Source of the DNA: Flavobacteriaceae bacterium PS02336
Lineage (GTDB): Bacteria; Bacteroidota; Bacteroidia; Flavobacteriales; Flavobacteriaceae
Length of the DNA stretch: 64,000 nucleotides
Assembly (NCBI GenBank): GCA_029960065.1
Contig: JASCOF010000002.1
Span: 682,001 to 746,000 of the forward strand
Direction of reading: 5' to 3'
In this document: positions 61,215-64,000 of the stretch, piece after piece
How positions within the stretch are numbered: position 1 is the first letter of the stretch
How the letters are laid out: each line of letters begins with the position of its first letter
Translations under genes and position numbers: made by a program
Notes under the pieces: model-generated
The model's database searches: none
What the model saw: the letters and a program-made list of their open reading frames with translations, nothing else
Told to the model about the DNA's origin: nothing

Positions 61215-61391
61215 ATGAATACATTAGATATAAATACAATCGCATTTCAATACTTATTAAGAAATAATAATTCGGAAGAACTGTCAACTGAAACGCTGCA
61301 ATATGACCCGGCACAGAAGATAAAAGCTCAAAAATCATTGCTGTTTCATTTATATGATCTTGAAGAAGAAGCTGAAGATCTTTTAGCTTAA
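61215..61391 (+). CDS. Small 58-aa protein upstream of metY
   Basis: ATG to TAA, 58 aa, acidic: begins MNTLDINTIAFQYLLRNNNS, contains EELSTETLQYDPAQKIKAQK, and ends in an acidic helix with LYDLEEEAEDLLA. It has good codon use for this genome and stands 60 bases before metY and 27 after attenuator 2, so it is probably the first gene of the attenuated message. I recognise no family. The segment ELSTETL resembles ELSAETL at the end of leader peptide 1. It may be a small regulatory or stabilising protein; function unknown. Confidence 0.6.
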   Translation: MNTLDINTIAFQYLLRNNNSEELSTETLQYDPAQKIKAQKSLLFHLYDLEEEAEDLLA

Positions 61392-61451
61392 ATCATTAAA
61401 AAACAATTACAATATATAACGTATTAACAATATTAAAAAAACTAAGAAATC

Positions 61452-62756
61452 ATGAGTACACAAAAATTTGCAACCAACGCACTGCATGCAGGACATGATG
61501 TAACTAAAAACGGATCAACAAGAGCTGTGCCTATTTATCAAACATCATCATACGTATTTAATAATGCAGATCATGCGGCCAATTTATTTGGTCTTGCCGA
61601 AGCTGGATTTATTTACACCAGATTAAATAATCCAACAAACGATGTTTTAGAACAACGTCTTGCGGCACTTGAAGGCGGAATTGGAGCTGTTGTTACCGCT
61701 TCTGGAGCATCGGCGATTTCTACAACATTATTGACTTTACTAAAAGCTGGAGATCATATTGTAGCATCAAACAGTTTATACGGCGGAACTTATAATCTTT
61801 TAAAAGTTACGCTTCCAAGATTAGGAATCACAACAACATTTGTAGATCCTTCAAAACCAGAAAATTTTACCAAAGCGGCAAAAGAAAATACACGAGCTTT
61901 TTTCGTTGAATCTCTCGGGAATCCAAAATTAGATGTTTTAGATTTAAAAGGAATTTCGGCAGAAGCCAAAGCGTTTAAAGTGCCATTTATAGTAGATAAT
62001 ACAGTTGCGACACCTTATTTATTAAACCCAATTAAATATGGTGCCGATATTGTCATTCACTCCTTAACTAAATATATCGCTGGAAACGGAACTTCTTTAG
62101 GAGGCGTTATCATTGATGCTGGAAATTTTGACTGGTCTAATGGGAAATTCCCTGAATTTACAGAACCATCGGCAGGTTATCATGGATTAGTATATCACGA
62201 AGCTTTAGGAAATGCAGCTTTTATTGCAAAGGTCCGAATTGAAGGTCTGCGTGATTTTGGTGCCGCTTTGAGTCCATTCAATGCTTTTCAGATTATTCAA
62301 GGATTAGAGACACTTCCAATCCGAATCAAGAAACATAGTGAAAACGCTTTGGCTTTGGCTGAATGGTTAGAGAAACAAGATGAGGTGGTTTGGGTAAATT
62401 ATCCAGGTTTAAAATCCAATAAATATTATGATTTAGCTAAAGAATATCTGCCGGAAGGGCAAAGCGGTATTATTACGTTTGGTTTAAAAGGAGGTTTTGA
62501 TGCGGCTAAAAAAGTAGTAGATGATACTAAATTATTTTCTCTGCTTGCCAATATTGGTGATACTAAATCGCTGATTATTCATCCAGCAAGTACAACGCAC
62601 CAGCAGTTAACAGAGGCAGAACAGATCGAAACGGGAGTTTCAAAAGATTTGGTTCGATTATCTGTAGGAATTGAAGATATTGAAGATCTGATCGCAGATC
62701 TGCAGACTGTTTTTGAAAGTGTTTCGCTTTCCCAATACAGCATCAATAAGAACTAG
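61452..62756 (+). CDS. metY: O-acetylhomoserine sulfhydrylase (aminocarboxypropyltransferase)
   Basis: 434-aa PLP enzyme of the Cys/Met metabolism family that makes homocysteine from O-acetylhomoserine and sulfide. Features: TNALHAGHDVTKNGSTRAVP at the N-terminus, YTRLNNPTNDVLEQRLAALE, the PLP-lysine site in IHSLTKYIAGNGTSLGGVII, and the C-terminal LSVGIEDIEDLIADLQ. The length above 420 aa fits the sulfhydrylase (MetY) rather than cystathionine gamma-synthase (about 390). Lies behind two Met/Cys leader attenuators and before the homoserine dehydrogenase gene, which agrees with control by methionine supply. Confidence 0.94.
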   Translation: MSTQKFATNALHAGHDVTKNGSTRAVPIYQTSSYVFNNADHAANLFGLAEAGFIYTRLNNPTNDVLEQRLAALEGGIGAVVTASGASAISTTLLTLLKAGDHIVASNSLYGGTYNLLKVTLPRLGITTTFVDPSKPENFTKAAKENTRAFFVESLGNPKLDVLDLKGISAEAKAFKVPFIVDNTVATPYLLNPIKYGADIVIHSLTKYIAGNGTSLGGVIIDAGNFDWSNGKFPEFTEPSAGYHGLVYHEALGNAAFIAKVRIEGLRDFGAALSPFNAFQIIQGLETLPIRIKKHSENALALAEWLEKQDEVVWVNYPGLKSNKYYDLAKEYLPEGQSGIITFGLKGGFDAAKKVVDDTKLFSLLANIGDTKSLIIHPASTTHQQLTEAEQIETGVSKDLVRLSVGIEDIEDLIADLQTVFESVSLSQYSINKN

Positions 62757-62780
62757 GTTTTTTTGTTTTTTGTTTGAAAG

Positions 62781-62819
62781 ATTGCCTTTAGCGAGTGGTT
62801 TTGCTAAAGGTAATTTTTT
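62781..62819 (+). terminator. Terminator after metY
   Basis: 12-bp stem ATTGCCTTTAGC / GCTAAAGGTAAT (one G-U) followed by T. Expression of the following homoserine dehydrogenase gene then depends on read-through or an unseen promoter. Confidence 0.75.
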
Positions 62820-62850
62820 GTAAAAAACACCATTATAAAAATTAAACCAT

Positions 62851-62880
62851 GGTAGAGACGTACCGCAGTGCGTCTCAATC
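62851..62880. repeat. GAGACG...CGTCTC palindromic repeat
   Basis: GAGACG (62855-62860) and CGTCTC (62871-62876) flank TACCGCAGTG, which is itself nearly self-complementary. GC-rich for this genome and non-coding. This GTAGAGACG...GCGTCTC type is familiar as a dispersed repeat in Bacteroidota. Confidence 0.65.
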
Positions 62881-62907
62881 TGGTTAAAAACTAAAATTTT
62901 AGAAATT

Positions 62908-63996
62908 ATGTCAAAGCTTAAAATAAATATTGTCCTCTTTGGAATTGGAAATATAGGAAGTACTTTGATCAATCAGATTATCGAAAGTCAGGAGTTTTTT
63001 ATCGAAAGTAAAAATATCGATTTTCATTTTCCTATTATCACCAATTCTACGGTAGCCTTTTTCGAGAAAGAAGGCGTGGGTTATGCTTGGGAAACCAATT
63101 TTAGACAATTGGCAGTTCCTTTTAAAGTAGAAGATATTGTCGAGTTTGCTAAAGACAATGAATTCGAAAACTTAATTGCGGTAGATGCAACAGCCAGTGA
63201 CGAATTAGTGAAACATTATAATACGTTAATCGAAAACGGATTTAATATTGTTGCTGTCAATAAAAAAGCAAACACACTGCCGATTGATTTGTACAAGGAA
63301 TTGAGAGTGAACCTTAAAAAGTACGACAAAGAGTTCTTGTATGAAACATCCGTTGATACAGGGATTCCCGTTTTACAGACTTTGAGAGATTTGTATTATT
63401 CTGGTGAAAAAATTACTAAGATTCGAGGCGTTTTCTCAGATAATCTAAGTTACGTTTTCAATCGATTTTCAGCAGAAGAAGTTTCATTTTCATCTGTTTT
63501 AAAAGATGCAAGCCTTTTAGGATTAATGAAATCAACTTTTAAAGAAGATTTATCAGGCAATGATACGGCACGAAAACTTCTGATACTGGCCAGAGAAATT
63601 GGAAAAGATTTCGATTTCTCGGATATTCAAATAAAACCGTTTATCACTGAAGAACATTTGGAGAAAAATGGTGTGCTAAATAAAGAGGCGATCGATAAAT
63701 CATTCAAAATTGCTAAAATCACGCAGGCAGATCATAATGTATTGCGATATGTTGGTGAATTTGATATAGAGAAAAACAAATTAGAAGTCAAGTTGATTTC
63801 GGAACCCGCCAGTTCTGCAATTGGGCAATTAAAAGGTTCTGATACTATTTTTGAAATTTACACGAAGTCCTATGCCCATGTTCCCATTGTCATTCAAAGC
63901 GCACCGCCATGTAAACAAGCAATTTCGAGAGGAATTATAACTGATATTCTAAAAGTTGCTGAAAGAATTAGAAATAAAGAGGCTGTTTGGTCTTAA
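62908..63996 (+). CDS. hom: Homoserine dehydrogenase (monofunctional)
   Basis: 362-aa NAD(P)-dependent enzyme reducing aspartate semialdehyde to homoserine. It corresponds to the C-terminal half of bifunctional ThrA, with no kinase and no ACT domain. Motifs: Rossmann GIGNIGSTL (12-20), AVNKKAN around residue 116-122, YETSVDTGIPVL, and the catalytic EDLSGNDTARKLL (Asp and Lys conserved). Two departures from the family: SDNLSY (177-182) where SGTLSY is usual, and VDTGIP for VGAGLP. ATG 62908 is the first in-frame start. It supplies homoserine for the metY pathway directly upstream. The gene ends 4 bases before the window edge. Confidence 0.9.
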   Translation: MSKLKINIVLFGIGNIGSTLINQIIESQEFFIESKNIDFHFPIITNSTVAFFEKEGVGYAWETNFRQLAVPFKVEDIVEFAKDNEFENLIAVDATASDELVKHYNTLIENGFNIVAVNKKANTLPIDLYKELRVNLKKYDKEFLYETSVDTGIPVLQTLRDLYYSGEKITKIRGVFSDNLSYVFNRFSAEEVSFSSVLKDASLLGLMKSTFKEDLSGNDTARKLLILAREIGKDFDFSDIQIKPFITEEHLEKNGVLNKEAIDKSFKIAKITQADHNVLRYVGEFDIEKNKLEVKLISEPASSAIGQLKGSDTIFEIYTKSYAHVPIVIQSAPPCKQAISRGIITDILKVAERIRNKEAVWS

Positions 63997-64000
63997 ATTT

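Noticed and set aside
1..64000. Search by eye for tRNA, rRNA, CRISPR arrays, insertion sequences and prophage genes
   Set aside because: No GTTCGANTC-type T-loops with paired arms, no regularly spaced repeats with unique spacers and no transposase or phage-like protein were found.

Overview
The window reads as a chromosome segment of a Flavobacterium-type member of the Bacteroidota. The evidence is an AT-rich sequence with no Shine-Dalgarno signals, a short primary sigma factor without region 1.1, promoters of the TTTG-N19/20-TAnnTTTG type, and Bacteroidota-restricted families: PorT of type IX secretion, TamL, exosortase F, HYC_CC_PP, GLPGLI, DUF4249 and STN-type TonB receptors. I see no rRNA, tRNA, CRISPR array, insertion sequence or prophage. 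Almost all of it is core genome, separated by many palindromic intergenic repeats.

Layout. 1-3 kb: end of a probable protease, a secreted nuclease, rpe, rpoD. 3-9.6 kb: a minus-strand outer-membrane cluster (small exported protein, STN-TonB receptor, DUF4249 lipoprotein, exported protein with a plug-like segment). 9.8-12 kb: a helix-turn-helix regulator divergent from a fatty acid desaturase. 12-16 kb: rpsO, pnp, a YwqK/MORN-like protein, a GAF-type methionine sulfoxide reductase homologue. 16-17 kb: exosortase F and its partner. 17-20 kb: a probable metal (copper-like) set of HYC_CC_PP protein, TonB receptor and HMA protein. 20-28.3 kb: a DedA protein, the rod-shape operon mreB-mreC-mreD-mrdA-rodA, and purH. 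28.5-37.5 kb: ABC permease, lipoprotein, accD, fba, tamL, an rRNA methyltransferase, porT and menG/ubiE. 38-43 kb: folA, thyA, bifunctional nuclease and etfBA. 43.5-51.4 kb: pdhB, a DUF5686 protein, a DapF homologue, ppa and hppA. 51.4-59 kb: deoxynucleoside kinase, a GLPGLI/beta-barrel pair and a large exported protein. 59-64 kb: metK and, divergent from it, metY and a homoserine dehydrogenase.

The most interesting part is the roughly 1 kb between metK and metY (60442-61451), which holds no annotated-size gene but looks like a two-sided methionine control region. On the minus strand the metK leader carries a SAM-II-like aptamer with two extra hairpins. On the plus strand two promoters in tandem each precede a tiny ORF rich in Met and Cys codons (22 and 26 codons; the second is 12/26 Met or Cys). 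A rho-independent terminator follows each ORF, and its 5' arm can pair instead with the end of that ORF. This is the architecture of ribosome-mediated attenuation. A 58-aa ORF, metY and the homoserine dehydrogenase follow. Metabolically, homoserine dehydrogenase supplies homoserine, MetY makes homocysteine from its O-acetyl ester, and MetK turns methionine into SAM.

Other unusual points are a DapF homologue with both catalytic cysteines replaced by serine, an AccD without its zinc-finger cysteines, a membrane pyrophosphatase with a Cys-rich C-terminal tail, and several families of intergenic palindromes.
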